A stretch of DNA of 64,000 nucleotides. Origin: Batillaria attramentaria. Its lineage: Eukaryota > Mollusca > Gastropoda > Batillariidae. The position numbers and the translations under genes were made by a program. This document shows, one piece after another, positions 41,520 through 51,459 of the stretch. The notes under the pieces are model-generated. The model did not search any database. It saw only the letters and a list, made by a program, of their open reading frames with translations, and had not been told where the DNA came from. Position 1 is the stretch's first letter. Every line of letters begins with the position of its first letter. The stretch lies in assembly GCA_018292915.2 (NCBI GenBank), contig JACVVK020000038.1:2021501-2085500 (forward strand). The letters run 5' to 3'.

Positions 41520-42555
41520 CAGCGTGAACGTCTAATCTTACTTATAAACCTTCCACTAAAACTTTGGTTCACTGAGTGAGAAATTAGTTCTTCCTTACAG
41601 GAGTGCGTGATTTTATACCAACGATGCTAGACAAATTTTGCTGTTGTCGGTAAAGTCTTCAACGTTTCGCTCAGTAAAACGTTACTGTTAACGTAACAAT
41701 TAGCTCACAGGCGTGGTCACATAAGCCCACATTGGCAGACGAGTTTGTAAAAGTTACGCAGCTGGTAGAGCATGGAAAGAAATGACCCGGTATGCCCCAG
41801 TTTTGTCGTACAAGATGTTTTCTGCGCATGCAGTTATCTTGCTAGAAATGCGTGACGCAACGGTTTACAGTAAAAGCAGTTATTGCATTTCTCTGTCTTA
41901 TCCGCATTTTTACTGCAGTTTCAACGAGCAAAGATATCGTTTTACACACGCATCTCTGACTGAGAGAGAGAGAGAGAGGTTAAGTTGCTTGTTTCCTGAA
42001 ACTATATACGCTGCAGAAACCGCTTATAGCGATTCTACCTCCACGACTAAAGTTCACAGATCGCACTATTAAGGTTTAACGACACAAACAAAAGATTAGC
42101 ACAAGAGTCAAGTGCGCAGTTTCTTCAGCTCAGCATCTGACACTGTTCACAGTCCTGTTTATGCGTGCTATAATGCAACCTGAATGATATCATCGTGTAT
42201 TTTAGGATCAGGCAGAACTCTTTTGAATAGTGAATGCTAGGCATTTGCCCTGTTTTGCATATAGTAAGAGAATATAAGTAAAGCGTCTGACTTACCGTCC
42301 AAAAAACGCGAGGCAACTTTTAAACATGTTTGAGGTGTGTAGAGAACCGGGTCACCAAGCTGTTTTTGAGGAAGCAAAATGGCGCCCGGCACCGCAATGT
42401 GATGGGTGTGGGGAGCGGGGAGCGCTCCCGGCTGGCGATGATGTTAATCGATCTCCGTGTGCGTGTGTCTCTCGGTCTGGTTCTGGTACCGCGCAGGAAC
42501 ACACAGGCACACGCCGCGTACTGCCGTACACGGGCCAACAGGCACGCGTATCATG
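41520..42555. other. Non-genic stretch
   Basis: Short (GA)n at about 41964-41978. No gene or repeat family recognised. Confidence 0.4.
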
Positions 42556-42557
42556 TG

Positions 42558-42720
42558 CGAGGTGGTGGTGGGTGTTTGGGAGTTTAATGTCCGTTTCCGC
42601 CACGTATGGGTGATATCAAAGCCGGGGCAACGAGAAAAAGGCCAGCACAAATACTTGGCCCCGGTCGGGATTCGAAGTCAAGTACAACGCTCTACCATTT
42701 GGCCATATCGCCTCCACGCG
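42558..42720 (-). mobile_element. SINE family C, copy in reverse orientation
   Basis: The reverse complement matches 47512-47668: GGCGATATGGCCAAATGGTA GAGCGTTGTA at the head, a GACTTCGAATCCCGACCGGG B-box region, and a TTTGATATCACCCATACGTG body. The 3' side is GGACATTAAACTCCCAAACA. Confidence 0.85.
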
Positions 42721-42724
42721 CACG

Positions 42725-43850
42725 TATGCACACACACGCTCCGTATACTTTCACTATCCACACTCAACACAGAGACAGTGAATGCGTACCCAACTGCCTA
42801 AGAAATGGATGAATGAGTAAATTCTCCTTCTTCTTCTTCTTCTGCTGTCGGTTTGACTGGTTGCCTCAGATTTATTTTAATGTTTTTTTTTGTGCAGATC
42901 TTTAGCCCAGTCGCCATGACGATTTCCACGATCTTCTGCAGGTCATGACGGCTACCATAAAGCTGCACCTGTAGCTCTGCGCCCCCCCCCCCCTATTTTT
43001 TTTAAAGGGGGGAGGGGGTAGGACAATGCTAGCAGCGACCACCTACCCCCCTCATTCCTCTGTCCGAGTTGTCTGCCAGCTCTTGTGCCAGCCGCGCATG
43101 AATACGTATAGTCCACATGCCAGGGTCACTTTTCACTTACTTTTGCCTGTCATGAAACTGATTTACAAAGCCAACAAACAACCCCAGACTGCCATTTATT
43201 ACTCTTAACACAAATTTAAAAACGGGGATGAAAATTCTGTCATATATTTAGCGGAATTCGTACTCCATGCCCCCAGATGCTATTACTGTTAATACCGCCC
43301 TGTTAATACCGCCCTGTTAATACCGCCCGGGAAGTACGCATTAGGTGAATACGAATCCTGCTCTCCCAGACCAGAGAGTACCAGCACTTTCCCCTCTAGC
43401 TCAGTGGGCGGTTCCGACTCGTCCCTCGAGACAGTCACGCAGCGGCCGAAGCAGAAGCACGCCGAAGCAAGCGCCTGTGTAAGAAATAAGCAGCTCCATC
43501 GATTTTTCGCTCGGCGGGCACCGCTGTCTCTTTCCATGCGCGCGAGAATATTCCCCGCTTCCAAAGACCTCAGCCCCGCGTGTCAGTAACTGGCATATAG
43601 CACTGGCTGCATGCCCGTGATGACCCGTGGGACTTCAAGAGACACCGATACTAATGTGGTTGGTGGTGGTGGTGGTGGTGGTGGTGTTGGCGTCGTCACA
43701 GCTGTTGGTCGTTTTTCACCCCCCTCCCCCCCCCCCCAACAAAAATAAATAATTAAATAAATGAAGCGGCAGTAAGACATAGAAGCGGCAGTTATGTTAC
43801 TGCTGGGTCCGTGAATACGTGTTTGTAAATTGGTGTGTACGCTTTGTGTT
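42725..43850. other. Non-genic stretch with simple repeats
   Basis: (CTT)n near 42825-42844; a C-run/A/G-run hairpin at 42982-43020; three copies of a 14-bp GTTAATACCGCCCT-type unit at 43288-43330; (GGT)n near 43660-43690. No gene recognised. Confidence 0.5.
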
Positions 43851-43851
43851 G

Positions 43852-43852
<1 letters not shown>

Positions 43853-43935
<83 letters not shown>
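43853..43935. repeat. (GT)n microsatellite
   Basis: A pure GT tract of about 82 bp that leads directly into the TTTCTGCAGAAA cluster. Confidence 0.95.
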
Positions 43936-43937
<2 letters not shown>

Positions 43938-44275
43938 CTGCAGAAAAATAGCACGTTTCTGCAGAAAATAATGGTTTTGTTGCGCAGAAAACTCGACCAA
44001 AACGGAAATGACAAAATAGCAATTTTTCTGCAAGAAACTGACTTCTCTGCAGCAAACCTGGCAAGAGATGAAAAAAGCAGGGTTTTTTTCTGGGGGAAAA
44101 AACAAACAAGAAAACCGGATTTTCTGCAGAAATGTCCGTTTGTCTGCAGAAAAGTATGGTTTTCTGCAGGGAAAAAATGCTATTTTTTTCATTTCCGTTA
44201 TACCATGGAAAGTGATCGTTTTTAGTGTTTTCTGCAGAAAAGTGGGGTTTTCTGCAGGAAAACGGGACTGTCGAG
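43933..44275. repeat. Cluster of TTTCTGCAGAAA palindromes
   Basis: The 12-bp palindrome TTTCTGCAGAAA or one-base variants (TTTTTCTGCAAGAAA, TTTTCTGCAGGAAAA) occurs about ten times in 340 bp, at irregular 20-40 bp spacing (for example 43936, 43958, 44121, 44146, 44166, 44228, 44248). On the minus strand this gives repeated FSAE/FLQK peptides, which are unlikely to be a gene. Confidence 0.75.
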
Positions 44276-44299
44276 GTTTGTACAGAAAACGCTTTAAAA

Positions 44300-45685
44300 A
44301 AAGACCCCCCCCCCCCCCAAAAAAAAAAAGAAAAAAAAAAGAGAGCCATATATGATAAAAGGCCTCCTCCTCCTCAGTTTCACGCCGCTGGAAACACTCG
44401 GTGCTACTCAAATTTGAAAATGGAAACACTAGTGCCACTGTTTAGAAACACTCTGTCCTGACGATGCTCTTTTTTTTTTTAATCGGAGTAGCACCAGAAA
44501 CACCTGCACCCATTTTGACTGCATCCCGTAACACAGTGGACGCGCACAGGACGAAAGTCCAAGGATGCAGATACACATGATACGCATGAATATCGATTAT
44601 GTAACCCAGAGGACAATGCCAACAGTCACTCGATACTAACCATTGTCTGTGTAGAGGGGGGTGATTATACCTTGTGTGGCTATACACATCCCGGCAGACA
44701 GGATCGTTATCACCCTCAACACTGAACTGTTAAACGGGCTAGTTCTATCTTTGCTAAGTCAGTTTATGGACAAACCCCCCTGTGAGTGCGCTTGGGCGCT
44801 CGAAATATTCTTATCTTGAAGATTAGTACAGCTCTCAATGCGATACCATGTTGTTTACACTTTGCGCGATCGGTCGCACATTCAAAATATAAAACTTGTT
44901 TCACTACTGGAGCTTGAACTCGCGGTAACAAAAGACTGGTACTAGTGGTAGAACCTCATTTAACCTATAAACTTTTAGCCTATATTTACAAGTTGTTTTA
45001 AACCAGCTTTTTACCTATTAACGAAGGGGCCTTCAAACTTGTGGCTGCCGCGAATTAGTCTTTGTCGTTGACGCGGCGTTAAAACACTCACTCACACTAC
45101 TGGAGCGCTCAGTGTAATCGCCGCGTCATCGAGTACGCTTCTGTTGGCTCAGTGCCAGCATTACAGTCACTGTCCTTGTGAAGGTGTCTAAGTGGAGTGA
45201 AGATAGATTCCACGAAAACAGCTCAGATGATCTGTGAACATAAAAATGGTAGTATTAGCCCCTTTAAAAGGCTGTCCAAGATATCTGTCCTGGATGTGTG
45301 CATTAGAAATGGCTGACGTGCGATGGCAATTTGGTAACGCGCTCATTATATTCCCGGCCTGCGTTTTACATTACCAGGTTTTGTCTCGATTCAGACGTGA
45401 CGTCACATGAGTTTAAAGGCCCAGTTTTAAGATTTTCAGGCTCAGATATCGTTCTGAGCTGTTTGGATGGTGTCTGACATTGCACCACTTAGACGCCTGC
45501 ACAGTGACAGCATCTCAAAGACTGGCACTGAGCCGACAGAAGACCTCACGCCCTGTAGCAGACGTCAAGGGCTGAAAGAGTTAGCTATAAGACGTGCGCG
45601 CACGGTTAACCGCTGAAGAAGAGAACTTGAATTTTCACCGATTCACAGAGCCTGTACACAGTACTGTCCCGTTTTCAGGGCTGTA
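44300..45685. other. Non-genic stretch
   Basis: A C run and A-rich run at 44303-44342; a SINE-tail-like phrase at 45053-45085 (GAATTAGTCTTTGTCGTTGA CGCGGCGTTAA). No gene recognised. Confidence 0.45.
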
Positions 45686-45689
45686 CTAC

Positions 45690-46040
45690 ACCACAACACT
45701 GCCCCCACATACCTGAAGGAACTGATTCCTGTGTACCAGCCAGCGCGCAACTTGCGGTCTGCAAGTTCTCTCGCAAGGTCCTTCAAAAATGCGGCGCCAA
45801 AATTGTGGAACTTCCTCCCTGAGACAGTGAAGGAGGCAGTCAGCATTACCGCATTCCGGAAGCGCCTGAAGACTCATCTCTTCAGTGCCGCGCGCCAGTA
45901 ATCATCTGCAGTTTTTTTTTTTGTTTTTTTTTTTTTTAAACTATCTTTCCTTTCAAAACCTCTCCCTAAGCGCCGTGAGCACTCAGTTAGGGTGGAGCCG
46001 TGCGCTATATCAAGTCTCCATCATCATCATCATCATCATA
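45690..46040 (+). mobile_element. 5'-truncated LINE (3' end with C-terminal ORF and (ATC)n tail)
   Basis: The frame ending at the TAA of 45899-45901 reads PTYLKELIPVYQPARNLRSA, then SSLARSFKNAAPKLWNFLPE and AFRKRLKTHLFSAARQ. This is the typical C-terminal tail of jockey/I/Nimb-type non-LTR reverse-transcriptase proteins. The 3' UTR ends GGTGGAGCCGTGCGCTATAT CAAG and a (CAT)n tail at about 46019-46038. Only the last ~70 codons remain. Confidence 0.8.
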
Positions 46041-46047
46041 CTAAAGC

Positions 46048-46231
46048 ACGTTTTGCCAGACACTACAACCAGGGAAGCACATATATCTATATATGTAGTT
46101 TGATATCTTGAAATCACCCCTTTTCACATACAATGACGTCATGGACGTACTGTGTTTTGCCACTACACGGCAGAGTAAAGGGGGCGGGGCTTCGGCCTCG
46201 GGGGCTTGCCAGGTGGAGCCGTCTATTACGA
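46048..46231 (+). mobile_element. MITE family M, partial copy 2
   Basis: This matches the right-hand half of 48796-49131: GCCAGACACTACAACCAGGG, CATACAATGACGTCATGGAC, GGGGGCGGGGCTTCGGCCTC and GTGGAGCCGTCTATT. The left TIR is missing; it abuts the (CAT)n tail of the truncated LINE, so one of the two probably inserted into or replaced the other. Confidence 0.8.
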
Positions 46232-46234
46232 GTT

Positions 46235-47147
46235 TGACGCGGCGTTCTGTCAAATCTGAGGGATAAGTTCGTGCCAGTTGACGCTGTGCGTATCGTGGGA
46301 CACTGAAGCCACGAGGCAATCTCGGTTTGACTGAAACTGACGGCGTGTCGAACTCGCTGTTCTTTTAAAGATCTAAGCTCTCAACAATAAGCTTTCCGAA
46401 CTGTGAAAAAATTTAGAGTCGACCGTGCAAGCAAAGTCAGCTCTTTCACATTTGCAGAGTTTTCAGCGCTTCGGGGACCCTTATAAAACCAGAGCACGAG
46501 TTTTCCGTGACATTATATAGCTTTTGGTCAGTGAGCGAGACTCATCGCTACAGTGTCTAGCGGATGTTGAGTGCTGCGGATCTTTTTCGCTCAGTGTCAA
46601 AACGCAAACTGAGCTGTAAAATCAGGTTGCCCTTGGCTTTTATTGGGGTTTCAGGGACGCTGAAAACTGCAACTGTGACAGAGTTGACTGTGCTTGCACG
46701 GTCGAATCTGTAAAATATTTTCACACTTGGAAAAGCTTTTCATGTGGTGGACGTCAAACTCCCAAACACCCACCCATCCACCCGCAACCAAATAGCATCG
46801 TTTGCTCAGTACGCGGTACACTTTAGCGTACTTAGAACAACATATACACCAACCCGAGTCATCACAATGGTGTCAGATGCTAGACTGTGTCCCAAGTGAC
46901 TGATTCTGATGCACGGATTAAGCGCTTTCGACGAAAAGTTTTCCACGGTGTTGTTGTACGCCTGACAAACGTAATGCGACTTTCTAATGGCTAATCATAT
47001 ACACCATCTAAATACTTCCTGAGTGCAACAACTGTTGAATATCAGGGACAGATATAAGTCATTTGGCTTGACGTAAAAACTGCAACGCCCACACCCCAAC
47101 CCGCATCCCAACTCCCTCGAACCACTCATTTTCCTCGTACCCCCCCC

Positions 47148-47180
<33 letters not shown>

Positions 47181-47510
47181 CCCCCAACTACTCTCCCTCC
47201 CCCCCCCCTCACTCCCCCGCTCCCCTTGAGCTTTGTTCTTACAAGTGAGCGGCCGCTCGCGTGACAGAAAGCCCTCTAACAGTTGGTGTTTGTGTGCTAT
47301 CAGCGGAACTGGCTTAGGAAACAGATCTAGTGACGGGGCAAGGATCACAGGAAACAAATTGGAGAATGGTAAACTGTATTCATTCGGTGTTTTAGCTTCG
47401 GCTGCTTGCACAGACACTGCAGTCCACAAATCTGAGAAGTGTATTGGTGAGTACTTAGCGAAGTTCTCTTCAAACTTCTTTTGGTTTGCCTCACCTCTGC
47501 AGTGGGGAAC
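46235..47510. other. Non-genic stretch
   Basis: (CA)n at about 47149-47180 within C-rich sequence. No gene recognised. Confidence 0.4.
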
Positions 47511-47511
47511 C

Positions 47512-47668
47512 GCGGTGGCCGAATGGTCGAGCGTTGGACTTCTAATGCTCGGCTCGTGAGTTCGTATCCCGGCTGGGGCCAAATATTTGTGCTGGCTTTT
47601 TCATCGTTGCCCCGTCTTTGATATCACCCGTATGTGGTGGAAAAGGACGTTAAACACCTACCCCCACC
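47512..47668 (+). mobile_element. tRNA-derived SINE family C
   Basis: The head GGTGGCCGAATGGTCGAGCG TTGGACTTCTAATGCTCGG resembles a class II (Ser/Leu) tRNA. GAGTTCGTATCCCGGC is the B-box region. The body reads CCCCGTCTTTGATATCACCC..GGTGGTGGAAAAGGACGTTAAA-like sequence. The tail is (CACC)-rich. The head lacks a proper acceptor end, so it is not a functional tRNA gene. Confidence 0.85.
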
Positions 47669-47772
47669 CTCTGCAGTTCACCGAACTTAAAAAATTTCGT
47701 TGTTTAAAATTATATGTTGGTTCTGGTGACAAGTTGGTTTGTCTAACGTATTATTTCAGGCTGTATTGTGGC

Positions 47773-47775
<3 letters not shown>

Positions 47776-47831
<56 letters not shown>
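47776..47831. repeat. (GT)n microsatellite
   Basis: A pure GT tract of about 55 bp. Confidence 0.95.
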
Positions 47832-47834
<3 letters not shown>

Positions 47835-47836
<2 letters not shown>

Positions 47837-48795
47837 TGGCCAGAGATGATCTTTCCCTCTTCCTGCGGTTTCTAGAAAACATTTTTTTTTTTTTACGGCG
47901 CAAAACACCTTCTTTCCAGAGCGATTTAATTGGTCATGCGAGTTTCAGTGGATTCCCACTTTGGGGATACTCAAAGTTTTTCTCGAGTCATGAGCGTAAA
48001 AATTGTCCAGCTTCTATCTTTACAGACGATTTCATTAGGGTGTATTGAATCGCAACCGTAAAAGAAAATAATAGTTCAGCGACACAGCATATTCAGTCAC
48101 AGTCCTCGTGTTTTCTTTCTTGATAATATTGTGTAGCCAGCATAACCAAACCTTTCTGTTTCGGTTCTTGTGTTCCGTGGTATTGAAAATGTTCCTTAAA
48201 AAGCCTTGAATCTCGGCAGCGCCTGGGCCGGTCAATCGTCTGTATTCATTCACAGTATCATTCACACAAGCAACTGTTTTGTCGACCGTCGCTGTTCGAT
48301 TTTTCACGTCTGCCCTGCTGTCTTCAAGTTCAACGGTCGATTTTCCATTTGAGGAGTGCTTCCCGCACCGGTAGATGGTATCACAGAATGGAGCAGACGC
48401 TGGGGGTTAACAGCTCTCACGTCATGAAGAATGGCCAATGCAGAGTTAACAAAATCAATCGTTAGTTTTATGTCGGCGCAAAACTGTAAAAAAAAAAAAA
48501 TGGTAATAATACTATAGCAGGCTTAGGGAGCGCTTATACATGTGCACAACAGACTCTAGTTAAGCGTCGTGGAAAGTCAATCATGAAAAACAAATCTGCT
48601 TATTTTTAAAAGTCCGTTCAGCATGGAGCAAGGGTGAATTTTTGCACGTGTATGCATAGGTTAAATGGTTTTCTATTAATATCGCGATATGATGTCATAT
48701 TGTTATATCATATTACATCATATTATTACATTAACGATATCGTTTTGGATGATGCGAGGGATTAAAAAAAATCTACGTGCTGTTACCTGTTGGAG
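47835..48795. other. Non-genic stretch
   Basis: AT-rich; contains ATATTATATCATATTACATC near 48696-48730 and an A run near 48488. No gene recognised. Confidence 0.4.
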
Positions 48796-49131
48796 TAATG
48801 GACGACTCCACCCCTGTCAATCAAAAGGGTCGAGCCCCCAAAATTCAGCCAATCGCGTCCCGCGGCATAATGCACACAACACATGGCATGGTCTGGCGAA
48901 CTTTTTGTCAGACATTACAACGAGGGAAACACATATAGTTTGATATGACTGAAACATGGACCGAAAGCAGTAAGTCCATTGACGTCATTTGATCATTACG
49001 TCAACCCCTTTCATCTTGAAATCACTCCTTTTCCCATACAATGACGTCATGGACGTACTGTATTTTGCAAATACACGGTAGAGTAAAGGGGCGGGGCTTT
49101 GGCCTCGGGGTTTGCCGAGTGGAGTCGTCTG
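48796..49131 (+). mobile_element. MITE family M, copy 3, directly upstream of the TLR gene
   Basis: TIRs: GGACGACTCCACCCC at the left and GAGTGGAGTCGTCT at the right. Inside are CAGCCAATCGCGTCCCG (a CCAAT-box motif), TTGACGTCATT, ACAATGACGTCATGGACGTA (perfect TGACGTCA palindrome) and AAGGGGCGGGGC (GC box). It ends about 145 bp before the preferred TLR start codon. Confidence 0.9.
48820..49115 (+). promoter_or_regulatory. Promoter-like motif set within MITE M copy 3
   Basis: A CCAAT box (about 48848), TGACGTCA (49041-49048), a second TGACGTCA (about 48979) and a GC box (GGGGCGGGGC, about 49087) occur in the order seen in many TATA-less promoters. All are also present, in part, in the other copies of the MITE, so they belong to the element. 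Use by the TLR gene is an inference from position only. Confidence 0.4.
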
Positions 49132-49274
49132 TTCAGAGGATCAGAATATCAGACGGTGCAAAACCTGCTTAGAGTACGTTTTGGTTTTGTCTTTTGTTCC
49201 ATAGCGTAGGAGAGGGCATGTGGCAGATCATCCGCACATCTCCACCACCACCTAGAACACCGTCCGGCGTTGCC

Positions 49275-51380
49275 ATGGCTGCAAAATCACTGTGGATCTC
49301 ACTCACGATACTTTACGCTGTTTCTTCCGTTTCTGCCACAACAATGGCGCCACGAGTGGGCGATTTAATCCCGCACCCTTCCATGCGTGACGACCACAAT
49401 GTTTCATCAGATGGCATCTACCCTTGTGGTTATCTTGATCTGTGTCGGTGTCACGACGGCTCTCACGGCGTTTTTGCTGACTGCGTTGCTACCAATCTGA
49501 CCTTCATTCCGAAGTTCAACGGCACCGTCACTGGACTTAAGTTCGACAAGAACGGACTGGAGGGCGTCGAGACTGAGGACTTCTTTGAAAACGTCACGGA
49601 GCTCAACAGTCTCAGTTTGTCCGATAACGGGATGACCAACCTCTGTCCCAACGCCTTCGGACTTCTGCACAGACTCGACACACTTTACCTGGACGGCAAC
49701 AACTTAACCTATGCCGGTCTGGCGCCGGCGTTTGCCGTTAGAGGTCTCAGAACGTTGACGCTGCTGCAGGCAAACCTGGTAGGGCCGATTCCTGACGACC
49801 TGTTCGTGAAGAACCCGATGCCTCATCTCACCAAGTTGTGGATCAGCATGAACACGTTTGAGTCCGTGAACATGACGACGTTCCGACCGCTCACCAAACT
49901 CCAAACGCTGCAGCTGGATGGGAACGAAATTCGCGAGGTTCATTCGGACTATATGCCATCCCTGAGGCGACTCACCATGAACTCCAACAAAATCGAGCAT
50001 TTTCCTGTGACGTGTATGGATAACTCGCCTTTCTGTCTGCCTAGCCTCACCTTCCTCGATTTGAACTTCAATTTCTTCCGGAACTTTAAAACAAACGTCT
50101 TTCTTCCCTTCCCCAACCTCCGTTCCTTGTTCCTGGGTAGAATGAACGAAAAGATTACGCACATTGATGCCCGCGCGTTCGCCAACCCCAGTCTAAAGGT
50201 GCTTCATCTTGACGTGAACAACGTGGACTTTGCCGACAGTTCTGTAAGTGAGGATGCTTTTCTCGGCTGTCCGCATCTCTCGACGCTGGAACTCGAAGAC
50301 AACATTCTCGAGACTGTGTCTGATTACAAATTCCATCGAATCTTTTCTCCACTGACATCGCTGACTACCCTGTATATGGGTCGGACGAAAACTAAACACA
50401 TCAACGCGTCGAAAGTTCGGGCCATCCGAGGTGTCAGGGATCTGCTTCTCTTCGGAAATTTGATTGAAACCATCCCGGACGGAACTTTCGACGACATGGA
50501 GAACCTCGAAAAGCTTGACATCGACAGAAACTGGATAACTTCTATCAGCGAGAATACCTTCAGTCCCGCTGTCCGTGACAGGCTTGTGTCTCTCAACATC
50601 AGCAACAACCCCTTCGAGTGCACGTGCTCGTTGCTATGGTTTCGCTCGTGGGTCATGTCGAAGAAGTGGCTGTTTGATTTCGACAACGCGTACAGCCACT
50701 ACAACTGTCACAACCTTCCTGGCAAGGATCTGGAGAGTTTTAACATGAACGAGCAGATGTGCCTCCTCAGCCACGCCGCCTACGTGTTCACTGTGGTCGT
50801 TGTGGGGATGTTCATCTTTTCCATGACTTCATCCATCCTCCTCTACCGCTACCGCTGGCACATCCGCCTGGTGATGTACGAGGCGTTCCGGGGAAACCCG
50901 CAAGCCAGGTGGAGACAGCGTCGTCCTGAGGAGTTCCAGTTCGACCTCTTCGTGTCCTACTCCGGCGAGGACATCCTTTGGGTCATCCATTACCTGATCC
51001 CCGTTCTGGAGCGGCAGATGGGTCTGAGACTGTGCGTTCACCAGCGGGACTTTCTCCTGGGCAACAACATCACCGACAACATCGTGGACAGTCTGGCGGT
51101 CAGCAAGAGAGTGCTGGTGCTGCTGTCGCCTGGCTTTGCGCGCAGCCAGTGGTGTGAGTTCGAGCTTCAGATGTGTTTGCGTCACGTGGTGGAGAACGAT
51201 GACGTCATGGTGATCGCGATCCTGCAGAATGTGCCGTCACGTGACCTGTCCCCGACCATGATGGCGCTGCTCAAGACGACCACATATATCCAGTGGGCGG
51301 AGGAACCCGAAGCCAGAGCCTCGTTCTGGGGACGCCTGCGGCTCGCTTTGAACGACCTCCTCGATGAAGGAGAATCTTAA
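49275..51380 (+). CDS. Toll-like receptor, single exon (701 residues)
   Basis: A membrane receptor of innate immunity. From the ATG at 49275 (context GTTGCCATGG, a strong initiation site): signal peptide MAAKSLWISLTILYAVSSVS; cysteine cluster CGYLDLCRCHD (residues about 51-70); about 12 leucine-rich repeats (for example LNSLSLSDNGMTNL, LDTLYLDGNNLT, LEKLDIDRNWITSI); C-terminal cap NPFECTCSLLWFRSWV (about 445); one membrane segment (about 501-523, YVFTVVVVGMFIFSMT); and a cytoplasmic TIR domain (about 554-696). TIR box 1 is FDLFVSYSGED, box 2 is VHQRDFLLGN (RD present; the usual P-G reads L-L-G) and box 3 is FWGRL. TLRs signal through TIR-TIR contact with adaptors such as MyD88. The upstream in-frame ATG at 49218 would add 19 residues and bury the signal peptide, so it is less likely. 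The ligand cannot be told from sequence. The single LRR C-terminal cap is of the vertebrate-like single-cysteine-cluster type. Confidence 0.95.
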   Translation: MAAKSLWISLTILYAVSSVSATTMAPRVGDLIPHPSMRDDHNVSSDGIYPCGYLDLCRCHDGSHGVFADCVATNLTFIPKFNGTVTGLKFDKNGLEGVETEDFFENVTELNSLSLSDNGMTNLCPNAFGLLHRLDTLYLDGNNLTYAGLAPAFAVRGLRTLTLLQANLVGPIPDDLFVKNPMPHLTKLWISMNTFESVNMTTFRPLTKLQTLQLDGNEIREVHSDYMPSLRRLTMNSNKIEHFPVTCMDNSPFCLPSLTFLDLNFNFFRNFKTNVFLPFPNLRSLFLGRMNEKITHIDARAFANPSLKVLHLDVNNVDFADSSVSEDAFLGCPHLSTLELEDNILETVSDYKFHRIFSPLTSLTTLYMGRTKTKHINASKVRAIRGVRDLLLFGNLIETIPDGTFDDMENLEKLDIDRNWITSISENTFSPAVRDRLVSLNISNNPFECTCSLLWFRSWVMSKKWLFDFDNAYSHYNCHNLPGKDLESFNMNEQMCLLSHAAYVFTVVVVGMFIFSMTSSILLYRYRWHIRLVMYEAFRGNPQARWRQRRPEEFQFDLFVSYSGEDILWVIHYLIPVLERQMGLRLCVHQRDFLLGNNITDNIVDSLAVSKRVLVLLSPGFARSQWCEFELQMCLRHVVENDDVMVIAILQNVPSRDLSPTMMALLKTTTYIQWAEEPEARASFWGRLRLALNDLLDEGES

Positions 51381-51406
51381 CTCGGAGCCCGGAATATTTA
51401 CGGCAA

Positions 51407-51457
51407 AGTAAAGAACTTTGGCCTTGGGGCATGCCGAGTAGAGTCGTCTATTATATC
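51407..51457 (+). mobile_element. MITE family M fragment, directly downstream of the TLR stop
   Basis: AAAGAACTTTGGCCTTGGGG CATGCCGAGTAGAGTCGTCT ATTATA matches the right end of MITE M copy 3 (CTTTGGCCTCGGGGTTTGCC GAGTGGAGTCGTCT) in the same orientation. Only the last ~50 bp are present, starting about 27 bp after the TLR stop codon. Confidence 0.8.
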
Positions 51458-51459
51458 CA

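Noticed and set aside
45643..45877. Minus-strand frames at the truncated LINE
   Set aside because: The plus-strand frame at the same place has a recognisable C-terminal reverse-transcriptase tail; the minus frames are its shadows.
49194..49274. Earlier starts for the Toll-like receptor (TTG at 49194, ATG at 49218)
   Set aside because: The ATG at 49275 has a strong initiation context and is followed directly by a signal peptide; earlier starts would place a Pro-rich stretch before it.
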